A stretch of 64,000 bases of DNA from Lachnospiraceae bacterium (lineage in GTDB: Bacteria; Bacillota; Clostridia; Lachnospirales; Lachnospiraceae). Each line of letters starts with the position of its first letter. Within the stretch, counting starts at the first letter, position 1. The notes under the pieces are model-generated. The model saw only the letters and a list, made by a program, of their open reading frames with translations. It ran no database searches and had not been told where the DNA came from. The stretch spans positions 1 to 64,000 of the forward strand of contig CAJTEY010000021.1 of the NCBI GenBank assembly GCA_910575775.1. Reading direction: 5' to 3'. Below are positions 1 through 7,466 of the stretch, piece after piece. Position numbers and translations under genes: made by a program.

Positions 1-24
1 AAGAATCATATCTGGGGCTTGTAG

Positions 25-312
25 GAAGAGAAAAGAACAGGTATAGTAAAGAAGGTCAATCAGTCTGACCAGATCAAGGGACTATTCTGTCTATCCTATT
101 CCTACAATAAACTTACGCTATCGGAATACTCGCAGCGTTTGACAGATGCGGGGGAATCTGCTACAATGAAAGCACAAAAAAGGCTTGTATCCTTTGGCTG
201 GGGCAGTTACTTTTTTGTGTGGTTTATGTATGCTATCAAGACAGTCATTCTGACGATTCTCGGAATCACAGAATGGCTATCTTATTTTTGCACAGAATCC
301 AGTATAGAATGA
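25..312 (+). other. Open frame without start, possible gene 3' remnant
   Basis: A frame of 95 codons follows a TAG at 22-24 and ends with TGA at 310-312. Its first ATG is at 166, so only 48 residues could be made from it. The C-terminal half contains a plausible membrane-spanning stretch (FFVWFMYAIKTVILTILGI). I do not recognise it. It may be the tail of a decayed mobile-element gene or a chance frame; no ribosome site precedes the ATG. Confidence 0.25.
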
Positions 313-335
313 TTTCAGCGGAACGCTCTGCTAGA

Positions 336-364
336 TTTGACAATTCCGCATAAATCTGCTAAGA
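336..364 (+). promoter_or_regulatory. Sigma-A promoter for antisense RNA
   Basis: TTGACA, a 17-bp spacer and TAAGAT read toward the 3' end of the small toxin-like gene on the other strand. Transcription would start near 371, and no coding frame of its own follows. This is the arrangement of an antisense antitoxin promoter in type I toxin-antitoxin loci. Confidence 0.6.
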
Positions 365-370
365 TATATT

Positions 371-460
371 TACATAAAGGTACTGCCGATAGACGGCTAG
401 TCCGTTTTATAACTTGCAAAAATAGCCGCAAAGTTTTCCAGACTAAGGGCGGCTATTTTT
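371..460 (+). ncRNA. Candidate antisense RNA antitoxin
   Basis: This is the predicted transcript from the promoter at 336-364 to the hairpin at 419-460, about 90 nt. It is complementary to the terminator and last codon of the toxin-like mRNA made from the opposite strand, so the two RNAs would overlap at their 3' ends. That geometry is known for txpA/RatA and bsrG/SR4 of Bacillus. The RNA is inferred from promoter and terminator only. Confidence 0.5.
419..460. terminator. Shared bidirectional terminator
   Basis: Inverted repeat AATAGCCGC / GCGGCTATT flanked by A and T runs on opposite sides, so it can end transcription from both directions. On the minus strand it contains the stop codon of the toxin-like gene. 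On the plus strand it would end the antisense RNA. Confidence 0.65.
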
Positions 461-557
461 GTGGTTTATTATTATCCTTGCTTCCGATGGCGTATCCGAG
501 ACCGAAGCAGGTCAGGCATAAGCCAAGCACTGAAATCAATCCTTCAATCGTCAACAT
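453..557 (-). CDS. Small holin-like type I toxin candidate (34 aa)
   Basis: The frame encodes 34 residues: a short start (MLTIEGL), one hydrophobic helix (residues 7-24) and a polar lysine-rich tail (SKDNNKPQK). This is the layout of the putative holin-like toxins related to TxpA/BsrG. A good ribosome site (AAAGGAGG) lies just upstream. The leader between the predicted promoter (672-700) and the start holds a strong hairpin, CGGAGGG / CCCTCCG, and a CCTGCTTGCAGG palindrome that could mask translation. A convergent antisense promoter and a shared terminator complete a type I toxin-antitoxin layout. Toxicity is inferred; it could instead be an ordinary small membrane peptide. Confidence 0.55.
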   Translation of the reverse strand: MLTIEGLISVLGLCLTCFGLGYAIGSKDNNKPQK

Positions 558-671
558 CCACTTAGCCCTCCTTTCCCAGATTCCTGCAAGCAGGTTTCTA
601 TGTAATCGGAGGGTCACAGTCCCTCCGCAGAAGAACTAGCCGCCTACCGTTATGGCAGTACCCGTATGAAT

Positions 672-700
672 ATTTTATCAGAAAATGTCGAACGCTACAA
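672..700 (-). promoter_or_regulatory. Promoter of toxin-like mRNA
   Basis: TTGTAG, a 17-bp spacer and TAAAAT on the minus strand, with transcription expected to begin near 665. This leaves a leader of about 105 nt rich in hairpins before the 34-codon frame. Confidence 0.45.
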
Positions 701-751
701 GATGGTTTTCCGGCTTTTTTCTTTTTCGCCATTCTTTCCCACTATGTATAT

Positions 752-892
752 TTATCTTTTTCCTTTCGGTTTCCAGTACACCTTTATTACCCTGCCGCAG
801 TTAGGACATTTCAGCGACACGATAATCCAACCGGAACCCGTCTCCCCACTGTCACAGGCCCGCTTTTTGCACCGCCTCTCCGGGCATTTCAT
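752..892 (-). CDS. Small zinc ribbon protein (46 aa)
   Basis: A 46-residue basic protein begins MKCPERRCKKRACD and carries a second pair, CPNCG, near residue 33, so four or more cysteines could bind one zinc ion as a short ribbon. The tail is rich in lysine and tryptophan. The start has only a weak ribosome site nearby (a GGAGG lies about 19 nt away). Such tiny ribbon proteins are common in Clostridia mobile elements and their role is unknown. It lies between the toxin-like gene and the DUF6033-type operon. Confidence 0.45.
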   Translation of the reverse strand: MKCPERRCKKRACDSGETGSGWIIVSLKCPNCGRVIKVYWKPKGKR

Positions 893-1027
893 TTTCCGGA
901 TAATACTACCTCCTCTCCCCCAAAATACATCTGTTGCTATCTCCCCACACTGATATTGAACAAGGGAACCAGCCTGTCCCTGCCTTGTCGGACTGTTGCT
1001 TATGGGGGATATGAGTTTTATTTCCTG

Positions 1028-1633
1028 CTATGCTTTTGCATCAAAACTATTCTGCGGATTTTCCACATTGACCGCTTCTTCACCCGCCAGCGGAATGCCC
1101 CTCTTTGCGTTTCCCCATGCCTCGTTATAGATCATGCACATTTCCGTCTGTCTGGATGCCTCCGCATTCGTGGTATACATCGTCCACCCATTATTGGAAT
1201 AAGTCGCCACCATTTCCCCATTCTTATCGTAAAATTCTATGTAATCGCTGTTTCCTGATGGCAGTTTCTGATATTTCACTTTCCCCTCCAGCAGCGTTGC
1301 CACAAAGTCTATCGGCTTAAGCACATTCTGCCTGTTCCCCGAAACGGCTTTCAGTCCGAAAGTGATGATTCCCTTTCTGTCCGGGGACACTTCCGATGTA
1401 TAACTTTTCATCAGCTTATTAAATCCTTCCGATTTGTTCTGGAACTGCCCTTTTGCAAAATCCTTATAAGCCTGTTCCCTGATCTGCCTCCGATACTCCT
1501 CATCACTGACGCCGCTTTTCTTTTTGGAGAAAACGTATTTATCATGAAAATCGGGCAGATGGATACCGCCTATGCTTCCTGTCCCTGAAAAGTATCTGTT
1601 CTGCAATGAGCCATTGGACGAATTAACCTGCAT
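1028..1633 (-). CDS. DUF6033-operon protein E, unknown (201 aa)
   Basis: This is the last gene of a co-directional operon and I do not recognise a named family. The N-terminus (MQVNSSNGSLQNRYFSG) is Asn/Ser/Gly-rich with an aromatic pair, like the other proteins of the cluster. The body has charged helices and then a strand-rich region (about residues 110-150). No signal peptide or membrane helix is visible. Its ATG overlaps the stop codon of the preceding gene (TAATG), so translation is probably coupled. Confidence 0.75.
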   Translation of the reverse strand: MQVNSSNGSLQNRYFSGTGSIGGIHLPDFHDKYVFSKKKSGVSDEEYRRQIREQAYKDFAKGQFQNKSEGFNKLMKSYTSEVSPDRKGIITFGLKAVSGNRQNVLKPIDFVATLLEGKVKYQKLPSGNSDYIEFYDKNGEMVATYSNNGWTMYTTNAEASRQTEMCMIYNEAWGNAKRGIPLAGEEAVNVENPQNSFDAKA

Positions 1634-2298
1634 TATTTCACCCTCTCCTGTAAATTTCCTAATCTGTCTAGCATTTCATACATCCGGCTCTTCCCAAAAA
1701 CAAAATTCTGTAAAGCAAGCGGTTTCTCATCCTGTTTGCTTTCATGGTACAGCTTCATATAAGCGTCCCTCGCCTGATAAAATGCATCTTCCAATTTTTC
1801 TATCTCTTTTGTCGGCGTTTCAGGAATATTCCCCTGAAATGCCTGTCCTTGCTCTGCTATTCTTGCACGAGATGTCTGCCACTCCACTTCCTGCCCATAT
1901 TGCATATCCAGCCATTCTATCTCCTCTTCCTTTGTCAGCGGCGTCCCATCTGTCTTATAATACTGTTCATTTCCATGACGCAGTTCGATTTCTGAATATA
2001 GTCTTGCATAGCTCAGCCCGCAGGCATTCACTACATCGGAATAACCATACTGTCCTTTTTCTTCCCTGACTTCCTTTAATATTCCAGCCCTCATATCACG
2101 AAACGATGTGGCCGACTGCATCACCGTATGCTTTATTTTATCCGTTATGATTTCCCTGTTTAATTTGGAAACTTCTAAGGAATCCCTGTGAAACACTTTT
2201 CGGTCTTCATTTTGGCTTCCCTGAGACTTCACGCACTCTCTATTAAGTTTAAGCCCTTCCTGCAAATGCACCGGATAATTTAAAATACTAATTGGCAT
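1633..2298 (-). CDS. DUF6033-operon protein D, unknown (221 aa)
   Basis: The start is set at MPISILNYPV because GGAGGG lies 11 nt upstream; an in-frame TTG further up is less likely. The protein is soluble, mostly helical and charged, with no signal peptide or membrane span. It contains the acidic stretch LTKEEEIEWLDMQYG near residue 130. The N-terminus has the short beta-like start and asparagine pattern of its neighbours. It is the fourth of five small genes downstream of the LytTR/GHKL pair. I recognise no enzyme motif. Confidence 0.75.
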   Translation of the reverse strand: MPISILNYPVHLQEGLKLNRECVKSQGSQNEDRKVFHRDSLEVSKLNREIITDKIKHTVMQSATSFRDMRAGILKEVREEKGQYGYSDVVNACGLSYARLYSEIELRHGNEQYYKTDGTPLTKEEEIEWLDMQYGQEVEWQTSRARIAEQGQAFQGNIPETPTKEIEKLEDAFYQARDAYMKLYHESKQDEKPLALQNFVFGKSRMYEMLDRLGNLQERVK

Positions 2299-2399
2299 AC
2301 TTTCTTTTCCCTCCAAACTCTAAAATAATTTGTGGAACTGCCTTTCATCTGCCAGACATTAAATAAATGCCCATAATCATTTTCATAATAACCTTTGCA

Positions 2400-3164
2400 C
2401 TACAATAAATTATTTGTTTTTGCCGCAAACTTTACATTCTCTTTCAGCTCATCTGCCAATATGCCTATCGCTGCTCCTTTTTTGTAACCAAAACTCTTGA
2501 ACGCCGCCAAAAACTTTTCTCTTGTCTGCTCCATTATTGATAATGCCAAATCCCTATATTCTGTGTCGAAAAGCTGAATCCTGTCTTGTGTTTTACCTTC
2601 ATTTTGGGAGCTGTTTCTATTGAAATACCATGAGCTGTCCGAATTTTCAAAGGCTCTGTTTGTCTGCTGACAGGCAATATATCCTTCCAAATTTGCCAGG
2701 CGCATCTTAAAAGCCTCATCCAAGCCGGCCAAATCCTCGTCAAGTGTCAGCGACCTTTTCCCCGTAAGTTCATAGGAAACTTCACGGCCTCCATTTTTAT
2801 GTTCATTCACGATTTCATTATAGCGGGTCTCATATGTATCCATGATTGATTTCATTACATCTTCCACATTATAGTTTCCATCTTTTAATGTCTGGCTGCT
2901 GATTCCCCTCATTGCCGTATAATGTTCCCATGCTACCTCATTTGTATTTTGTATTGTCAACTCCCTTGCATTGACATAATCCGAATCAGGCTCAAATTTG
3001 TTTGCCATTTCCCGCAGCATATTTCGCCCCTCATCAGAAATAGAGAGATTAACAGGCTGTTCCGCCACTTTCCTGCCTGCATTCGTTTTAGATGCCTTTA
3101 CCTGCACATGATTTGCAACAGCCTCCATATAACGATAATTACTTCCAATTCCATTAACACTCAT
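2400..3164 (-). CDS. DUF6033-operon protein C, unknown (254 aa)
   Basis: The start is at MSVNGIGSNYRYMEA, preceded by GGAGG at the right distance. The N-terminal motif of a short strand, Gly-Ile-Gly, then spaced tyrosines resembles that of protein A (MAISGVGQNFYRN). The remainder is helical with many charged residues (for example NLSISDEGRNMLREMANKF near residue 50). No signal peptide or membrane helix is seen. A predicted two-hairpin RNA element sits just ahead of its ribosome site, so expression may be controlled at the RNA level. Function unknown. Confidence 0.75.
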   Translation of the reverse strand: MSVNGIGSNYRYMEAVANHVQVKASKTNAGRKVAEQPVNLSISDEGRNMLREMANKFEPDSDYVNARELTIQNTNEVAWEHYTAMRGISSQTLKDGNYNVEDVMKSIMDTYETRYNEIVNEHKNGGREVSYELTGKRSLTLDEDLAGLDEAFKMRLANLEGYIACQQTNRAFENSDSSWYFNRNSSQNEGKTQDRIQLFDTEYRDLALSIMEQTREKFLAAFKSFGYKKGAAIGILADELKENVKFAAKTNNLL

Positions 3165-3191
3165 TTTTAAATATCCTCCATCTTTGATACA

Positions 3192-3246
3192 GCGGCCCAT
3201 CTGTCGGTCAGAGCCACACCCGCTCCCTTATAATAAGTCCGAGCGG
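3192..3246 (-). promoter_or_regulatory. Two-hairpin leader RNA element, copy 2
   Basis: On the minus strand this reads as two stem-loops just upstream of protein C. The first stem is CCGCTC / GAGCGG around a loop beginning GGACTTA and ending AAG. The second is GGCTC / GGGCC around a loop containing GACAGA. The same loops with compensating stem changes occur at 4454-4509, which argues for a conserved RNA structure rather than chance similarity. Confidence 0.5.
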
Positions 3247-3356
3247 TTCATTACCTCCATGCAGACATACCACCTAACTCCCTCTGTAAAATGCCATGAC
3301 CAGCACCTCCCTTCGCTGAAATTACTACAATATTTATTCACCGAGCATTACTTTTC

Positions 3357-3602
3357 TCAATCCGCACTCCCTTTATGCGGTTCCGCCGAAATGATCTCCC
3401 CCTGCACGTTGGATTCATCCGCCCCCCGTCCAGCTCATCTTCGTCAAACTGCGTCTCCACCGCTATCGGGTCATCATCATAGACCGCCACCCTCAATCTG
3501 ATGCACGGCATCCGGGTCGGGGCTTCCCTGTGTGGTTCATCCGCTGATCGCGGGAATCATCATTGCCGCAATAAGTAATGCCGATATTCTGCTGACACGC
3601 AT
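3357..3602 (-). pseudogene. Decayed small exported-protein gene
   Basis: A good ribosome site (GGAGGG) precedes ATG and a signal-peptide-like start, MRVSRISALLIAAMMIPAISG, which runs into TGA after 21 codons. Coding-like stretches then continue in other frames: SPDPDAVHQIEGG, then YDDDPIAVETQFDEDELDGG, then DESNVQGEIISAEP, ending in TGA. This looks like one secreted or membrane protein broken by one nonsense codon and about two frameshifts. It occupies most of the 480-bp gap between proteins B and C. The original product is unknown. Confidence 0.4.
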
Positions 3603-3684
3603 TTTTCAAGCCCTCCGATTTCTTTTATGTAACAGTCATATGTCGGCCAGTGCCATATCTAAGCCGTCTGCTGAGGAATATACC

Positions 3685-4422
3685 TTACGCCTTTATGTCA
3701 AAACTACCCCCTGTGGATGATGATGTGCCGGATACCGCCGCAACAATATTCTGTGTAACGCTTTTCACATCCGTGCCAGTGGCAGATACCTTGTATGTTC
3801 CTTCCGTCAGTTTTTCCATCTGCTCTTTTCTTTCTGCCCGACGTTCCGCTGCACTTTCTTCCTCCGCCTTTCTCTCTGTCCGCTTCTTAACCGCTTTTTC
3901 TTCTAATACTTTTCTTTCCTCACGCTTTTTCTCTAATCTTTCTTTTTGTTTCTTTTCTGTACCCATTACAAATGAACTTTGTTTTGTCCCACTGGTTCTT
4001 GTCATACCACCACAAGTAACGGAAACATTCCCATCGGTATCCATTACAGCCGTAACGCCATGTATTACTGCATTATCTGCCTTAGCTTGTGCAAACATAT
4101 TATTCTGTCCCTGAACCACACCGATCAAATTAAATTCCACTTTTTTTGCAAATTTCGGATCATTGGCCATTTTTTCTAAGCATTGACTGGAAAGATTTAA
4201 TACAACCTTATTTTCATTCCCACTCATAAGACCACTACTTGTATTAAAAGTAATGTTTGGGAACTTTTTACACAATTTCTCATAATACGCCTGCACCTTG
4301 TCTTTGCTGTTTACTGATGTGTTTACCTTTACTTCTGCTGACGCCTTGCTATCCGGCTTTTTCACGGTATCAACATAATTTGCCGCATAGTTGCTGTAAT
4401 TGCTTGTAATCTCCATTGCCAT
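3685..4422 (-). CDS. DUF6033 family protein (operon protein B)
   Basis: The start is at MAMEITSNY, 8 nt after AGAGGA. The layout matches the DUF6033 family as I know it: a short Ser/Asn/Tyr-rich N-terminus, a central part with KVQAYYEKLCKKFPNITF and the motif VVLNLSSQCLEKMANDPKF, a conserved CGGMTR, then a long Lys/Glu/Arg coiled coil (about residues 150-210), and a C-terminal GTDVKSVTQNIVAAVSG with the ending FDIKA. No signal peptide. These proteins occur in Lachnospiraceae and their biochemical role is not known. Its neighbours share parts of the architecture, so the cluster is probably a functional set under the adjacent two-component system. Confidence 0.8.
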   Translation of the reverse strand: MAMEITSNYSNYAANYVDTVKKPDSKASAEVKVNTSVNSKDKVQAYYEKLCKKFPNITFNTSSGLMSGNENKVVLNLSSQCLEKMANDPKFAKKVEFNLIGVVQGQNNMFAQAKADNAVIHGVTAVMDTDGNVSVTCGGMTRTSGTKQSSFVMGTEKKQKERLEKKREERKVLEEKAVKKRTERKAEEESAAERRAERKEQMEKLTEGTYKVSATGTDVKSVTQNIVAAVSGTSSSTGGSFDIKA

Positions 4423-4453
4423 AATAATCATCCTCTTTCAAAAAATCTTACCT

Positions 4454-4509
4454 GCGGCCCCTCTGTCATTCATGGCCACCCATACCCTCTTGCGGTAAGT
4501 CCGGGCATG
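4454..4509 (-). promoter_or_regulatory. Two-hairpin leader RNA element, copy 1
   Basis: Minus-strand reading gives stem CATGCCC / GGGTATG around a loop beginning GGACTTA, then GGCC / GGCC around a loop with GACAGA. An outer TGCGGC / GCCGCA pair could close the whole. It lies between protein A and the DUF6033 gene and is followed by a run of six T. Compare the copy at 3192-3246. Confidence 0.5.
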
Positions 4510-4518
4510 ATGCCGCAT

Positions 4519-5187
4519 TTATCCGAGCAGCAAATCACCGCCTGCCACAGTTCCCAACATTACATTTGATTCATAAGCGTTGGAAGCCGCCGCCATCTGC
4601 CTGTCGCCAACCCACGCCTTTGCCAGCCTGCTTCTTTCCTGCTCCGCCTTTGCAATCTTTTCATCCAACAGCTCCTGCTGCTGTCTCTTAGCCTGCGCCC
4701 GCTTTTCCAGATACTCTTCCAACAACTCCTTATTCCTGTCTTTCTGCCCGCTTGTTTTCTTATAAAAACTATCCTGCGAACATGCATAAAACTCCGAATC
4801 ATTATTGGGGCCAGACCATGAGTCTCCCCTATAATCTTTCTCGGTTGCGCCTACCGTTATAAGTAATGACGCTTTTAGTGGGGCAAAAGATGAAGTCAGA
4901 TCACGTTGAAGTGCCGACATTATCTTTGCCCTATATTCCGGATCGGCTTTCATATTTTTAAAAGCCTCCTCCGATATATTGACCGCCAAATTAGTGATTG
5001 TTTTATTCTTTGGAATCCTATCAAGTTCTGCGTAAAATTCCTTCTTGAACAGCTCCATTTCTTCTGCTTCCGATAATTCCTTTGTGTTTCCTGTTTTCTC
5101 CAATGCAAATTTTTCTGCATTGTTCACATTTTTTGTTGTTTCCACATTGTTCCGATAAAAATTCTGTCCTACTCCACTGATAGCCAT
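4519..5187 (-). CDS. DUF6033-like operon protein A (222 aa)
   Basis: The start MAISGVGQNFYRNN follows GTGGAGG. The middle contains NLAVNISEEAFKNMKADPEYRAK, which lines up with the VVLNLSSQCLEKMANDPKF block of the DUF6033 protein next door, so the two look like distant paralogues. Residues 150-200 form a Lys/Glu/Gln coiled coil, as in that family. There is no signal peptide; the C-terminus is small and hydrophobic (MLGTVAGGDLLLG). It is the first gene after the GHKL kinase, 53 bp away, and probably shares its transcript. Confidence 0.75.
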   Translation of the reverse strand: MAISGVGQNFYRNNVETTKNVNNAEKFALEKTGNTKELSEAEEMELFKKEFYAELDRIPKNKTITNLAVNISEEAFKNMKADPEYRAKIMSALQRDLTSSFAPLKASLLITVGATEKDYRGDSWSGPNNDSEFYACSQDSFYKKTSGQKDRNKELLEEYLEKRAQAKRQQQELLDEKIAKAEQERSRLAKAWVGDRQMAAASNAYESNVMLGTVAGGDLLLG

Positions 5188-5240
5188 TTTTTAATCCTCC
5201 ACTTTAATCTATTTTCGAGTTTCATTTAATACACGGTCAT

Positions 5241-6653
5241 TTACTTACCTTCTCCCACCTCCCCCTGCTGTAGCATTACCGTCACATGGAACACATCCCC
5301 TTTCACTTTTATGTTTACACCGCCGAAATACCTCTCTGCCACATCACGCACGTTCTCCAACCCAATCCCATGTTCCGTGATAATCCCCGGCAGGGTACTC
5401 TGTTTCGTTGTCGGAAGAGCCAGACCTCCGTCCGTCTGCACAGGTACAGTCCCGTCAAAGCTATTCTCAACCTCCAACAATAGAAACTGCTTTTTCCGTT
5501 TCAGCATAAGACGTATGAAACCTTTCCCCGATTCCAGCTTCTCACAGGCTTCTATGGCATTATCCAGAAGATTGTTCAGGATAATCCCTAAATCAAATAC
5601 CGGGATTTCCCCTCCGTACCGGAAATCTGCATCAAATCGGATTCCCACTTTTTCAGCCCTGCGGCATTTGTCATTGATGATGACATCTGTGACTGCATTT
5701 CCCGTCACATACTTATATTCCAGTTCCTGCATGGTCTCATCCATCCGCCGTACATAATCTTCTATCTCCCCATACTCCCCGGCTCCTGCCAGTCCTTTGA
5801 TATTCGCCATATGATTCTTCATCTCGTGCCGCACCTTTCGGATGCTTCCATAGAAATTCTCCGCTTCTTCCAGACGCTTCTTCATGGCCTTGACCTGCTG
5901 TTCCTCCACGAAATGTTTCTGCCTTTCGGCAAGCAGGACACGGTATTTCTGCCAGAAATAAATCAATGCGGCTTCCCCCGCAAATATAAAAACAGCTATC
6001 ATGGGAATCTTCCAAAGCAAATCCCGCTTCTCGTCAAACAACATAAAAAATCCTGTATCTATTTTTACAGTCAGCAGCCCATTCACTACCCCTGCGATCA
6101 TGCTCCCCACAAAATTCAATACGGAAAGCAGGCAGACATCCTGCCATGCCATGATATCCACCCCTTTGATGCTCCTACACAGAATAATCGTCATTGCCAT
6201 CAATAATGCTGAGTAGGAAAATACTAAGCAGAGCATTCCGACCGCCATGCAGTGATACATTTCCTGCAAATAACTATCCTGCATCATATCCAGGCTTTTC
6301 AGCATTTCATCTACTATTTTTCTGTAAATACTGCTCGCCATCAAATAACCAAGACAATGGAGATTATAAAAAGCAAGCATCACAAATACAGCTTTTCCAA
6401 TCTGCTTTTTATAACGTATTCCGCCATATCCTATAACGGCAAGAGCGGAAACGCTATACCGCATCCATCCAGCACACGGCAGAAATCCTATCCCTATATT
6501 GGCAAGGATAAACAGCACTGCCGCAATGCCATCCCTTTTTGATTTTTTCTCCCTGAAAGCCGCCGCCCACAAAACAAGGAACATGATGGCCTGTACGGCA
6601 ATCTTCCAAATATCCAATATACCGTTTATCATTTCAAACATTGGCTGGCTCAT
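5241..6653 (-). CDS. GHKL-domain sensor histidine kinase (AgrC-like)
   Basis: The N-terminal half (about residues 1-210) has several hydrophobic membrane helices, followed by a coiled-coil linker. The phosphoacceptor histidine lies in RHEMKNHMANIKGL near residue 280. The ATP-binding part shows the N box ILNNLLDNAIEACE and a G box TEHGIGLENV. This is the HPK10/AgrC type that senses peptides or other signals and phosphorylates LytTR regulators. Its ATG overlaps the stop of the response regulator gene (ATGA), so the pair is translationally coupled. The regulator carries a premature amber codon, so the kinase may lack a working partner here. Confidence 0.9.
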   Translation of the reverse strand: MSQPMFEMINGILDIWKIAVQAIMFLVLWAAAFREKKSKRDGIAAVLFILANIGIGFLPCAGWMRYSVSALAVIGYGGIRYKKQIGKAVFVMLAFYNLHCLGYLMASSIYRKIVDEMLKSLDMMQDSYLQEMYHCMAVGMLCLVFSYSALLMAMTIILCRSIKGVDIMAWQDVCLLSVLNFVGSMIAGVVNGLLTVKIDTGFFMLFDEKRDLLWKIPMIAVFIFAGEAALIYFWQKYRVLLAERQKHFVEEQQVKAMKKRLEEAENFYGSIRKVRHEMKNHMANIKGLAGAGEYGEIEDYVRRMDETMQELEYKYVTGNAVTDVIINDKCRRAEKVGIRFDADFRYGGEIPVFDLGIILNNLLDNAIEACEKLESGKGFIRLMLKRKKQFLLLEVENSFDGTVPVQTDGGLALPTTKQSTLPGIITEHGIGLENVRDVAERYFGGVNIKVKGDVFHVTVMLQQGEVGEGK

Positions 6654-7381
6654 AGACTTTCCTCCGAAATGTAATCCATGTATGCCTGCACAAAGCCGTC
6701 ATATTTATACCTTGAAAGCAACAGCTTATCCCCATTTACCATCCTTACCTCCGTCTTATCGTAACCCTCCACATGGAAAAGGTTGATAAGGTATCCCCGG
6801 TGGATGCGCTAGAACTGCCCCGCCAGCTCCTCCTCCAAATCCCCGATCTTTGCATAGTATTCTATATTTCCGCTTTTTAAGTACAGGATGATATTGTGGT
6901 TCCGGCTTTCCATGTAGTAAATGTCATTCAGCGGTATGGCCTTTCCCTCGCCGCCATACTGGATCACAAGTTTTTTCTTCCGCTGTTCCGCCTCCGAGAC
7001 GATCTGCCCCGCCGCCCGTCCAAACACCTCTGCAAATTTCTGTTCGTCCACGGGCTTTACCAGATACTGGAACGCCCCTACGTCAAATGCGTCATACACA
7101 TATTTTTCATACCCTGTCACAAAAATGATGATGGGCTGTTTCTGTGCCTCCATGCCCCGGATATGCCTTGCCAGCCCCATGCCGTCCATGCCTGCGCCAG
7201 AGCCTCCCATCTCTATGTCCAGAAATATAATGTCATGCCCCTTACCGTCCGAAAGGTATGCATCAGCAGAGGCATATTCCGTGATGCCGCACTCCCCGCC
7301 CTGCTTTTTTATGAGCGAAGCGAGGTAAGACCTTATATTTTTTTCATCATCACACACCGCAATTTTTATCGTTTCTGCCAC
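6650..7381 (-). pseudogene. LytTR response regulator split by in-frame TAG
   Basis: The receiver domain (residues 1-120) has the acidic pair in AVCDDEKN, the phosphoacceptor in IIFLDIEMGG and the lysine in YLVKPVDEQ. The LytTR DNA-binding domain starts near residue 140 but is cut by TAG at 6809-6811, right after GQF. The same frame then continues for 52 more codons with typical LytTR sequence (RIHRGYLINL ... YKYDGFVQAYMDYI) and ends in a TGA overlapping the kinase start. A TAC-to-TAG change (Tyr to stop) would explain it. Start GTG is preceded by GAGGA. The product is either a truncated, non-binding receiver or depends on read-through. Confidence 0.85.
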
Positions 7382-7433
7382 CTCCAGTCCTCAACTAACT
7401 TATCGGAAAAATCAGGGCGATTTCTAACGCCTA

Positions 7434-7466
7434 CTTCGTGAATGGTTAATCTGGCTACGTGAATCG
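7434..7466. promoter_or_regulatory. Candidate LytTR direct-repeat operator
   Basis: CTTCGTGAAT and CTACGTGAAT are repeated 21 bp apart, about 60 bp ahead of the LytTR regulator gene. LytTR proteins bind direct repeats spaced by about two helical turns, so this may be an autoregulatory site. The specific bases do not match a consensus I can name. Confidence 0.35.
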
